Assembly: GCA_044347755.1 (NCBI GenBank)
Contig: JBIKUE010000049.1
Coordinates: 1 to 33,979 of the forward strand
Direction of reading: 5' to 3'
Source: M3007 sp044347755
Lineage (GTDB): Bacteria > Bacteroidota > Bacteroidia > Chitinophagales > Saprospiraceae
DNA length: 33,979 nucleotides
The notes beneath the pieces are model-generated. The model worked only from the letters and a program-made list of their open reading frames with translations. It ran no database searches and was not told the DNA's origin. The position numbers were made by a program, and so were the translations under genes. This document shows, one piece after another, positions 27,672 to 33,979 of this stretch (within the stretch, counting starts at the first letter, position 1; the number at the start of each line of letters is the position of its first letter).

Positions 27672-28056
27672 CAAGGTTATTTTTCTTTTGATAGTCGGCA
27701 ATAGCTGCTTTGATGGCATCTTCAGCCAATACGGAGCAGTGGATTTTAACCGGCGGAAGGGCCAGTTCTTCCACAATATCCATATTGTCGATGCGCATAG
27801 CGTCATCCAGGCTTTTGCCTTTGAGCCACTCGGTAGCAAGTGAAGAAGAGGCAATGGCTGAGCCACAGCCAAAGGTTTTGAACTTTGCATCGCGGATGGT
27901 GCCAGTTTCGTCGTCTACCTCAATTTGCAGACGCATCACGTCGCCGCACTCGGGGGCGCCTACCAGGCCGGTGCCCACGTTTTTGGCGTCTTTATTTAAG
28001 GAACCGACATTCCGTGGACTTTTGAAATGGTCGAGCAATTTTTCTGAATATGCCAT
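27667..28056 (-). CDS. iscU: Iron-sulfur cluster scaffold protein IscU
   Basis: Scaffold on which IscS-derived sulfur and iron are assembled into a [2Fe-2S] cluster. It is 129 residues with the three ligand cysteines at 37 (GAPECGDVM), 64 (FGCGSAIASS) and 107 (KIHCSVLAEDA), plus Asp39 and the chaperone-recognition motif LPPVK at 100-104. It lies downstream of iscS and a 36-codon ORF, and upstream of iscA. The last codons (NNLV then TGA) run into the TGAGATATGAG element, so the original C-terminus may have been altered by its insertion. Confidence 0.95.
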   Translation of the reverse strand: MAYSEKLLDHFKSPRNVGSLNKDAKNVGTGLVGAPECGDVMRLQIEVDDETGTIRDAKFKTFGCGSAIASSSLATEWLKGKSLDDAMRIDNMDIVEELALPPVKIHCSVLAEDAIKAAIADYQKKNNLV

Positions 28057-28099
28057 TAGACAATGTATTTAGCGTTGTTGTAGAAGTAAATCCTGAGTT

Positions 28100-28210
28100 T
28101 TATTCATTCGGTTTTTTGGGGTTCAAAAACCGATAATACAAGCCTTTCACAAAATAGTAGATCTTGTACATAAGTTCTGTAAACGGATCCGGTGGACTTT
28201 GTATGGGCAT
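28100..28210 (-). CDS. Small 36-residue ORF inside the isc operon, hypothetical
   Basis: ATG at 28210 to TAA at 28100 encodes a 36-residue peptide rich in aromatic residues: MPIQSPPDPFTELMYKIYYF, then a basic/aromatic half ending NPKKPNE. The middle could form an amphipathic or membrane-associated helix. It lies in the iscS-iscU gap, is co-oriented, and ends 43 nt before the iscU start. I do not recognise it. Composition looks protein-like, but so short a frame could arise by chance. Confidence 0.4.
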   Translation of the reverse strand: MPIQSPPDPFTELMYKIYYFVKGLYYRFLNPKKPNE

Positions 28211-28334
28211 GGGATGCGGGTTTTTTGAAAGGTTTGATGAGTTTGAGGGGTTTGATGAGGTGGGGTAAATAACTCAACATAATCTTTGTTTTTATTCCTC
28301 ATTCACGCACATTTCCCAAATTCCCCACATTTTA
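28211..28334. other. iscS to small-ORF spacer with TTTGATGAG repeats
   Basis: Contains short direct repeats GGTTTGATGAG and GTTTGAGGG around 28231-28260, in a T/G-rich strand. There is no terminator and no gene. It may be a decayed arm of a palindromic element. Confidence 0.4.
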
Positions 28335-29555
28335 TCAATGAGCTGCCCACTCAATTTTACTCAAATCCACACCATCTTTGTACATCTCCCATATTGGAGA
28401 GAGTTCACGCATGTGGTTCACACCATTGCGCACCAATTCGATGGCTTGTTCAACATCCTCTGGAGTAGTAAACCGACCCAGGGAGAAACGAATGCTGGAG
28501 TGAGCCAGGTCATCGCCCAGGCCCATACCTACGAGTACATAAGAAGGTTCCAAAGACGCGGAAGTACAGGCTGAACCGGAAGAGACCGCAATGTTTTGGT
28601 TGAATGTCATCATCAAGCCTTCCCCTTCCACATGTTTGAAGGAGATATTGGATACATGTGGCATTCGGCTGCCGACATTACCATTCACTTGGGTTTCTTC
28701 CATTTTGGTTAGCTCGGCTTCCAGATGATTGCGCAGCTTGCTTAGGCGTTCAGCGTCTTTGCCCATTTCTTCACGGGCAATCTCAGCTGCCTTGCCAAAG
28801 CCTACAATACCGGGAACGTTCAGTGTGCCGGAACGCATACCGCGCTCGTGACCGCCACCGTCCATTTGAGCCGTTACTTTCACCCGTGGGTTTTTCCGAC
28901 TCACATACAGGGCGCCAACACCTTTAGGACCATACATCTTGTGTGCAGTAAACGACATGAGATGAATACCCAATTCACGCGGGTGCGTAGGGATTTTTCC
29001 TACTGCTTGCGTTGCGTCTGAATGGAACAATATACCGTGTTTTTCACAGATTTTAGCAATTTCCTGCATTGGCTGGATGACGCCGGTTTCGTTGTTGGCC
29101 CACATCAGAGAGATCAGGATGGTATTGGGCTTAATAGCAGCTTCCAGTTCGGTCAGATCAATCAGACCGTCTTCTTTTACTTTGAGGTAGGTGATTTCTG
29201 CTCCCTGCTTCTCCAAATGACCACAGGTATCAAGAATAGCCTTATGCTCGGTTTCTGCTGTGATGATATGATTGCCTTTTTTGGCATACATCTCAAACAC
29301 GCCCTTCAGAGCAAGGTTGTTGCTTTCTGTAGCGCCGGAAGTGAAGATGATTTCTTTTTCTTCTACATTCAGCAATTTGGCCACTTGTTCACGGGCATAA
29401 TCCACGGCATCTTCAGCCTCCCAGCCATATTGGTGGCTCCGACTGGCGGCATTACCGTGTTTTTCATAGAAATAGGGTACCATCGCATCCACCACGCGCG
29501 GATCGCAAGGGGTGGTGGCATTGTTGTCCAGATATATAAGTTTGCGCTGATTCAT
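28335..29555 (-). CDS. iscS: Cysteine desulfurase IscS
   Basis: PLP enzyme that removes sulfur from cysteine and passes it as persulfide to IscU. It is 406 residues from ATG 29555 (MNQRKLIYLDNNATTPCDPR). Key residues: PLP lysine Lys206 in HKMYGPKGVGALY, and the mobile-loop catalytic Cys330 in SGSACTSASLEPSYVL. The sequence TSGATESNNLALKG and the DATQAVGKIP segment complete the class V aminotransferase fold. ATG 29555 is preferred over an upstream start at 29579, which lies in the promoter box. It heads the isc operon in this window. The upstream gap holds the second GAACGCGGATGAC element. Confidence 0.96.
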   Translation of the reverse strand: MNQRKLIYLDNNATTPCDPRVVDAMVPYFYEKHGNAASRSHQYGWEAEDAVDYAREQVAKLLNVEEKEIIFTSGATESNNLALKGVFEMYAKKGNHIITAETEHKAILDTCGHLEKQGAEITYLKVKEDGLIDLTELEAAIKPNTILISLMWANNETGVIQPMQEIAKICEKHGILFHSDATQAVGKIPTHPRELGIHLMSFTAHKMYGPKGVGALYVSRKNPRVKVTAQMDGGGHERGMRSGTLNVPGIVGFGKAAEIAREEMGKDAERLSKLRNHLEAELTKMEETQVNGNVGSRMPHVSNISFKHVEGEGLMMTFNQNIAVSSGSACTSASLEPSYVLVGMGLGDDLAHSSIRFSLGRFTTPEDVEQAIELVRNGVNHMRELSPIWEMYKDGVDLSKIEWAAH

Positions 29556-29576
29556 GTCCTTATTTAGATTTAATCG

Positions 29577-29584
29577 CAAAGGTA
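29577..29584 (-). promoter_or_regulatory. -7 promoter box of the isc operon
   Basis: TACCTTTG on the minus strand, an exact TAnnTTTG match, 21 nt before the iscS ATG. No -33 TTG is obvious. No IscR-like site was recognised. Confidence 0.6.
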
Positions 29585-29639
29585 AACAGGGTTTGGGTAA
29601 AAAAGTTCGACTTATTCATACAATTTCTAAATGGTTTTT

Positions 29640-29972
29640 GGAACGCTGGTTGGGACGCGGGGAACGCGGATTTTTTTGGAACGCGGATTTTTTTGGAACG
29701 CGGATTTTTTTGGAACGCGGATGACGCGGATGACGCGGATTTAGAGGCTGCCTGCGGCAGCCTTAAAAAATATTAACCCGAGTACAGCATAATAGCTATT
29801 TTTGCACAGCTGCCAAAGGCAGCAAAAAATCCGCGTCATCCGCGTCATCCGCGTTCCCAAAAAAAATCCGCGTCATCCGCGTCATCCGCGTTCCAAAAAA
29901 AAAATCCGCGTCATCCGCGTCATCCGCGTTCCCAAAAAAATCCGTGTTCCAAAAAAAATCCGCGTTCCCATG
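29640..29972. repeat. Inverted-repeat element with GAACGCGGATGAC tandem arms (copy 2)
   Basis: The left arm has three 17-bp units of GGAACGCGGATTTTTTT (29661-29711), then one long unit with two GATGACGCG steps (29712-29742). The core carries hairpins 29746-29762 (GGCTGCC-TGC-GGCAGCC) and 29809-29823 (GCTGCC-AAA-GGCAGC), and a TATTTTTG box at 29797-29804. The right arm (29824-29969) has three long reverse units, then two short ones. In both arms, long units are next to the core and short ones are outside. The last unit runs directly into the ATG of mutA at 29970. Confidence 0.9.
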
Positions 29973-31064
29973 ACATCCGAGTTCCCACCCGTGTCCAAAG
30001 CCGAATGGCTGAATCAAATAGCCAAAGATCTCAAGGGTCGCTCCATGGAAGAGTTGCTGTGGACGCGTCCGGACGGCATGGTGGTGACACCCTTTGTTCA
30101 TGCTGATGATTTCCCGGAGCCGCCGGCTGCCTTGGCAGGGAATTCCAACGCCTGGGAAATTTGTGAAGAAATCCATGTTTCTGATCCGGTAAGTGCCAAC
30201 CGGCAGGCTTTGGATGCCCTGGAAGGCGGCGCCGAAGGCCTGTGTTTTGTGCTGGATGCACCGCTGGAAACCGCCGGATTTACCCAATTGCTGGAGGGCA
30301 TTTACCTGGATTACATCGGCTTGCATTTTGCAGGTAAGGCAGTGCAGACCAACCCGGGTATCTTTTTAGCCCAATTGGAAAGCCTTGCTGCACAAAAAGG
30401 CCTGGCCACCACGGCACTAAAGGGAAGCCTGGCCTACGATCCGGTACCGGTTTCCAGCGTGGTGGACTGGCGTTACCTGGCCGAGTTGATCGAATATGCC
30501 CGCGATAAATTTCCGCAGTTTAAACTCATACAAGTAGCCTCCGGAGCGGATACTCCGTTGAAAGACACCCTCCAACATGCCAATACCTATCTGAGTAAAC
30601 TCGAGGAAAAAGGCCTTTCTGTGGCCGAAATTGCCAGAACGATGGAGTTTTCTATCTCCATTGGCAAAAGTTATTTTGTGGAGATTGCTCGCTTGCGTGC
30701 CCTCAAATTGCTTTGGCTGAATGTCCTGCAAGCCTGGAACGCCCCTCTGGAGTTCCCTGCCATTACCGTGCAATACCAGCCGGAAACCTACACCGACGAG
30801 CTTTACACCAATATGATCCGCGCTACCACCATGGCTATGTCGGCGGTACAAGGCGGCGCTACCCGACTCACCGTACTGCCTTACGATGTCAACCGGGAAT
30901 CCCAGGCAAAATATCCGGCTACCTTCTCCCGACGCATTGCCCGCAACGTTCAACACCTCCTCAAAATGGAAAGCGCTCTTGACGCTGTAGCCGATCCCGC
31001 CGCGGGCAGTTACTATATCGAAACGCTCACCAGACAACTGTCGGAAGAAGCGTGGCGTGGATGA
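29970..31064 (+). CDS. mutA: Methylmalonyl-CoA mutase small subunit, 3'-truncated, probably non-functional
   Basis: 364 residues from ATG 29970, opening MTSEFPPVSKAEWLNQIAKD, the normal N-terminus of the family. The TIM-barrel part is recognisable: LPYDVNRESQAKYPATFSRR, ARNVQHLLKMES and DPAAGSYYIETLTRQLSEEAW. It stops two codons after SEEAW, where relatives continue with a helix and further residues (commonly about 450 to 620 in all). The stop abuts a TGAGATATGAG palindrome and no remnant of the missing part follows. The large subunit gene mutB, normally adjacent, is absent. The ATG touches a repeat unit, so the native promoter may also have been replaced. It is probably a relic, although a truncated product cannot be excluded. 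Confidence 0.8.
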   Translation: MTSEFPPVSKAEWLNQIAKDLKGRSMEELLWTRPDGMVVTPFVHADDFPEPPAALAGNSNAWEICEEIHVSDPVSANRQALDALEGGAEGLCFVLDAPLETAGFTQLLEGIYLDYIGLHFAGKAVQTNPGIFLAQLESLAAQKGLATTALKGSLAYDPVPVSSVVDWRYLAELIEYARDKFPQFKLIQVASGADTPLKDTLQHANTYLSKLEEKGLSVAEIARTMEFSISIGKSYFVEIARLRALKLLWLNVLQAWNAPLEFPAITVQYQPETYTDELYTNMIRATTMAMSAVQGGATRLTVLPYDVNRESQAKYPATFSRRIARNVQHLLKMESALDAVADPAAGSYYIETLTRQLSEEAWRG

Positions 31065-31211
31065 TGAGATATGAGTGATGAGATATGAGATATGAGATAT
31101 GAGATATGAGATATGAGATATGAGATATGAGATATTTTGCGACCTCGTAGCCTTAACCCTTTGGCCCACGAGGTCGCAAAATATCTCATATCTCATCACT
31201 CATATCTCAAA
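31063..31211. repeat. Palindromic TGAGATATGAG element with expanded left arm
   Basis: The left arm runs from the mutA stop with GATGAGATATGAGTGATGAG and then an expanded run of 7-bp GAGATAT units to 31135. The inner stem 31133-31148 (ending GCGACCTCGT) pairs with 31168-31183. The loop is 19 nt (31149-31167). The right arm, 31168-31211, ends in CTCATATCTCAAAC and contains the TGA stop of the GMC gene (31207-31209). The core GACCTCGT is shared with the hairpin at 7470. Confidence 0.88.
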
Positions 31212-32754
31212 CCTCTTCCATGGCTCGTTCGGAGATAGCTGTAATCGATAACGCCGGGTTTACTCCCGGGTTGGCAGAGATCATCGAGCCGTCGCAGACA
31301 AGCATATTCTGATAGCCGTATACCCTGTTTTGAGCGTCTATGACCCCGGTTTCGGGGCTGTCGCCCATGACTGCGCCACCGAGAATATGCGCTGTGCCGG
31401 GAATGCCCATGAGCGGGGTGAGTCCGAAGGCAAAAGCCTTTCCTTTCATAATCTTTTCAAATTTCCGGGCCAGTTCAATGGCGCGCGGAATGAAAGCGGT
31501 GGGTTTTTCATCCCCAACCACGGCCGTGCGCATGCTGCCCCACCAGGTGCGCCGGAAAGTAATGGTACTGTTGAGGGTTTGCATGAATAGCATTACCTGC
31601 GAGTTTTTGGCCCAGTCTTTCACCCGGAAATATTTCCAGTATTGTTTTGGGTGCAGGAATAGGTCGGCTATGATTTTGAAAAGTCGCACTGCTGCATTTG
31701 GCCCGTCTACGAAGGGCAAAAAGCTGAGTCGCCAGGCGCCTGAGCCAGATCCGTAGCGACAGAGTTCCAGGTGACTGTGTTCGTCTGTGTGTAGAATAGC
31801 GCCGATAGCGATGCCCTGCGACTGGTCGGCAGAGCCTTCCAGTTGTGTAACGGCAATCAGGCTCTCGTTATTAGTGCGTACTTGTTTGCCTACCATTTCA
31901 GACAAATGCGGGAGACTGCTTTTTTTGAGCTTGAGCAACAGCGATACGGTGCCCAAGACACCGCCGGCAAACACCACGCCGCGGGTGCGCAGGGTGGTGG
32001 ACGTTTTGAAAAAGCGCGTAGCATCCCGGAACGTCACTTCATACCCTTCCGAGCCGTCGGGTGCGCCTACGGGACGCACATCGGTGACTTCTTTTTCGGC
32101 CAGGATCTCCGCGCCGAGTTGTTGGGCCAGGTAGAGGTAGTTTTTATCCAGGGTGTTTTTGGCATTGTACCGGCAGCCCGTCATGCAGGCACCGCAATAG
32201 ATGCATCCGTTTCTTTCCGGGCCTTTGCCGCCGAAATACGGGTCCGGTTGTGGCTTGCCTGTTTTATCAAAATAAATGGCCACATCGGTGGGGTGCACCT
32301 CACCTGCCTTACCGATTTCGGAAGCCAGTTGTTCCAGGGCCTTTTCGCCTTCGAAAAAACGCGGGTTAGGCGTGGCGCCAAGCATCCGGTGTGCGCGTTC
32401 GTAATAGGGCGCGAGTTCCTGTTCCCAATCCGCCAGATTGGCCCAGGAGCCTGTTTGAAAAAAGGCTTTTTTGGGAATAGGCAGCGTATTGGCATATACC
32501 AGCGAGCCACCTCCCACGCCTGTACCTGACACAATGCCGACATGCCGGAAAATGGTAATCTTCATAATCCCGAACCAGCGCAGCGAAGGCAGCCACAGCC
32601 AGCGCGACATGTTCCAGTTGGTGCGCGGAAAATCTTCCGTGCGATACCACTTGCCTTTTTCAATAACCAGAACCTTATATCCTTTCTCCGACAGCCTCAG
32701 CGCGCTCACCGAGCCGCCGAAACCCGAACCGATGATGATGTAATCGTAATGCAT
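31207..32754 (-). CDS. GMC-family oxidoreductase (cholesterol-oxidase-like) with ferredoxin-type Cys motif
   Basis: FAD-dependent oxidoreductase, 515 residues from ATG 32754 (MHYDYIIIGSGFGGSVSALR, the Rossmann FAD motif). GTGVGGGSLVYANT is the second FAD-contact motif, and the C-terminal GGAVMGDSPETGVIDAQNRV with NPGVNPALSITAISERA matches the GMC C-terminal signature. The layout resembles the ChoD-like subgroup of GMC enzymes; the substrate is not evident, and there is no signal peptide. Residues 184-194 hold Cys184, 187, 190 and 194 in CxxCxxCxxxC spacing, like a 4Fe-4S site. The upstream alternative start at 32796 lies in a repeat and is rejected. The stop codon is supplied by the palindromic element. 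Confidence 0.88.
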   Translation of the reverse strand: MHYDYIIIGSGFGGSVSALRLSEKGYKVLVIEKGKWYRTEDFPRTNWNMSRWLWLPSLRWFGIMKITIFRHVGIVSGTGVGGGSLVYANTLPIPKKAFFQTGSWANLADWEQELAPYYERAHRMLGATPNPRFFEGEKALEQLASEIGKAGEVHPTDVAIYFDKTGKPQPDPYFGGKGPERNGCIYCGACMTGCRYNAKNTLDKNYLYLAQQLGAEILAEKEVTDVRPVGAPDGSEGYEVTFRDATRFFKTSTTLRTRGVVFAGGVLGTVSLLLKLKKSSLPHLSEMVGKQVRTNNESLIAVTQLEGSADQSQGIAIGAILHTDEHSHLELCRYGSGSGAWRLSFLPFVDGPNAAVRLFKIIADLFLHPKQYWKYFRVKDWAKNSQVMLFMQTLNSTITFRRTWWGSMRTAVVGDEKPTAFIPRAIELARKFEKIMKGKAFAFGLTPLMGIPGTAHILGGAVMGDSPETGVIDAQNRVYGYQNMLVCDGSMISANPGVNPALSITAISERAMEEV

Positions 32755-32772
32755 GGCGTGAAGATAGGGAGG

Positions 32773-32957
32773 GAATGTCCAATATCCAATGTCCAATATC
32801 CAATGTCCAAGTGGAGCGCGTGCCTGGGATCAACAGTTACATCCGGCATTAACAAGGACGCTTGGCCAGTCAGGCGTGAGGCGCTAAGCCATTGTGCTGA
32901 CTCCAGGCACCCGCCCCACTTGGACATTCTACATTGGACATTGGATATTGGACATTC
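32773..32957. repeat. Inverted-repeat element with TCCAATATCCAATG tandem arms
   Basis: Arms 32773-32827 and 32903-32957 are reverse complements with about 5 mismatches in 55. Each starts outside with alternating AATGTCC and AATATCC units and ends inside with a GC-rich AAGTGG...GTGCCTGG segment. A 75-bp non-repetitive core lies between. It sits between two divergent genes (GMC and the hydrolase), so it probably contains or displaces their promoters. Confidence 0.88.
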
Positions 32958-32966
32958 AAAACACGC

Positions 32967-32974
32967 TATCTTGC
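32967..32974 (+). promoter_or_regulatory. Possible -7 box of the hydrolase gene
   Basis: TATCTTGC is near the TAnnTTTG consensus and lies 14 nt before ATG 32989, just outside the inverted-repeat element. Confidence 0.35.
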
Positions 32975-32988
32975 CCCAAAATTGACAC

Positions 32989-33936
32989 ATGAAGCATCTC
33001 GTTTTTCTCCTGCTGCTCTTTCCTTTTATCGCGCTTGCGCAGCCTTACCCTGATAGCCAAACCGATGGCAAATATTACACCGTGAACGGAGCCAAACTCT
33101 GGACGGTGAGTTTCGGGCAGGGCGATCCGTTGTTCCTGATTGCCGGCGGCCCGGGCGGTTCGCATTATGGCCTGAGAAGCTTCGACTCCCTGTCCAGCAC
33201 CTGTACGCTGGTGTATTTTGACAATCTGGGTCGCGGAAAATCGGACACTGCCAAAGATGTGCGCGAGTACTCCCTGGAACGCGACATCGAAGATCTGGAA
33301 GGACTGCGCAAGGCCATGGGCTTTGGAAAAATCAATGTGCTCGGACATTCCTACGGCGGACTGGTGGCACAAGGGTACGCCATCAAATACCCGCAGCACG
33401 TGAAGCACCTCATCCTGGCCAACACCTTTCACAGCTTCGTGATGTGGCAGGAAAACGACGATAATTCCAACCGGGAAATTCGCGTCAACTACCCGGAAGT
33501 GTGGGACACGCTCATGAAAGTGCGGGAACGCGGGGTGGTGTCCAGCGATCCGATCCACCAGGAGATCTACGGAAAGGTGCCCTATGGTTTTTTGTACGCC
33601 TACAATCCCAATAACTTCCGCTCGCGGGGCCGGAAGCCCTATCCCAACCCTTTTAACCCAAAGGTGTATTACCAGATGGTGGGCAAAGACGGCGATTTCA
33701 TTGTGGGTAACGACATCGGGAATTTCGACTTCCGCAAGGATCTGAAAAACCTGACCATGCCTATCCTCATCATTGCGGGCCGGTACGACCGTGTGGCAGT
33801 ACCGTGGATGCAGGTGAAATATAAAACCTATTGTCCGCAGGCCCAGTTCGAGATGTTTGAATTCAGTGGACACAACCCTCAGGTGGAAGAGCCCGCCAAG
33901 GAGTTTGCCATCATACGGGCGTTTTTGGCCAGGTAG
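32989..33936 (+). CDS. Secreted alpha/beta hydrolase, proline iminopeptidase-like
   Basis: A 315-residue exported serine hydrolase, signal peptide 1-18 (LLLLFPFIALAQ). The oxyanion-region motif GGPGGSHYG is characteristic of the prolyl iminopeptidase (S33) family. The triad is visible: nucleophile Ser121 in LGHSYGG, Asp267 in AGRYDRVA, and His295 in SGHNPQVEEP. An N-terminal proline-releasing activity is the likeliest role, probably in the periplasm; other S33 hydrolases (epoxide or amide substrates) are possible. There is no sorting domain, so it is not T9SS cargo. It is divergent from the GMC gene across an inverted-repeat element. Confidence 0.87.
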   Translation: MKHLVFLLLLFPFIALAQPYPDSQTDGKYYTVNGAKLWTVSFGQGDPLFLIAGGPGGSHYGLRSFDSLSSTCTLVYFDNLGRGKSDTAKDVREYSLERDIEDLEGLRKAMGFGKINVLGHSYGGLVAQGYAIKYPQHVKHLILANTFHSFVMWQENDDNSNREIRVNYPEVWDTLMKVRERGVVSSDPIHQEIYGKVPYGFLYAYNPNNFRSRGRKPYPNPFNPKVYYQMVGKDGDFIVGNDIGNFDFRKDLKNLTMPILIIAGRYDRVAVPWMQVKYKTYCPQAQFEMFEFSGHNPQVEEPAKEFAIIRAFLAR

Positions 33937-33979
33937 CCCGTTGGCCTGGCGGGGTTTAGACATCTTTTTACGATCACCA

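Noticed and set aside
29802..29969. Upstream TTG start for mutA
   Set aside because: It would translate the repeat arm; family N-termini begin at the residues right after ATG 29970.
32755..32796. Upstream start for the GMC oxidoreductase
   Set aside because: The extra residues come from the inverted repeat; the FAD motif begins right after ATG 32754.
32956..33963. Long minus-strand frame opposite the hydrolase
   Set aside because: It is antisense to a gene with a complete catalytic triad and signal peptide, and shows no recognisable domain.
1..33979. tRNA, rRNA, riboswitch or transposase genes
   Set aside because: I looked for cloverleaf arms, conserved rRNA segments, the FMN riboswitch before ribE, and transposase motifs, and saw none; without a covariance search small RNAs could be missed.

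Overview
The window looks like a chromosome segment of a gliding-type Bacteroidetes, possibly Saprospiria-like. This rests on five secreted proteins with type IX secretion (T9SS) sorting domains (four type A, one type B), SprB-type adhesin repeats, the gliding lipoprotein GldB, and at least six start regions with the Bacteroidetes -7 box TAnnTTTG. Shine-Dalgarno sequences are mostly absent. The genus assignment is inference.

Layout. 1-323: non-coding, a 197-bp-offset direct repeat. 324-3326: secreted beta-helix/SprB protein. 3394-7378: divergent TCA-cycle pair icd and acn, with a perfect palindrome in the shared control region. 7623-9260: gldB followed closely by riboflavin synthase. 9268-11613: a secreted thioredoxin-fold protein and a small secreted protein, both T9SS cargo. 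11861-13567: recJ. 13686-16178: a second beta-helix T9SS cargo, with a strong terminator. 16321-17568: DEAD-box helicase. 17739-20907: a CDGSH iron-sulfur protein and polA. 21096-26435: a 1779-residue FG-GAP/SprB-repeat protein with a type B sorting domain. 27251-29555: an iscS-(small ORF)-iscU-iscA iron-sulfur cluster operon. 29970-31064: a methylmalonyl-CoA mutase small subunit lacking its C-terminus. 31207-32754: a GMC oxidoreductase with a ferredoxin-like Cys motif. 32989-33936: a secreted proline-iminopeptidase-like hydrolase.

Functionally this is core metabolism and genome maintenance (TCA, riboflavin, Fe-S assembly, RecJ, PolA) interleaved with cell-surface cargo.

The most unusual content is between the genes. 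From 26.8 to 33.0 kb nearly every intergenic space holds a large inverted-repeat element. The arms are short tandem repeats in three unrelated sequence families: GAACGCGGATGAC, TGAGATATGAG and TCCAATATCCAATG. Arm copy number is unequal on the two sides, and a non-repetitive core lies between the arms. In two families the outer end of the arm begins with TGA, and that TGA is the in-frame stop codon of iscA, iscU and the GMC gene; the mutA stop also abuts such an end. Further palindromes (GACCTCGTAGG family, a MITE-like element, a 26-bp tandem hairpin array) occur elsewhere. No transposase, tRNA, rRNA or CRISPR array was seen.
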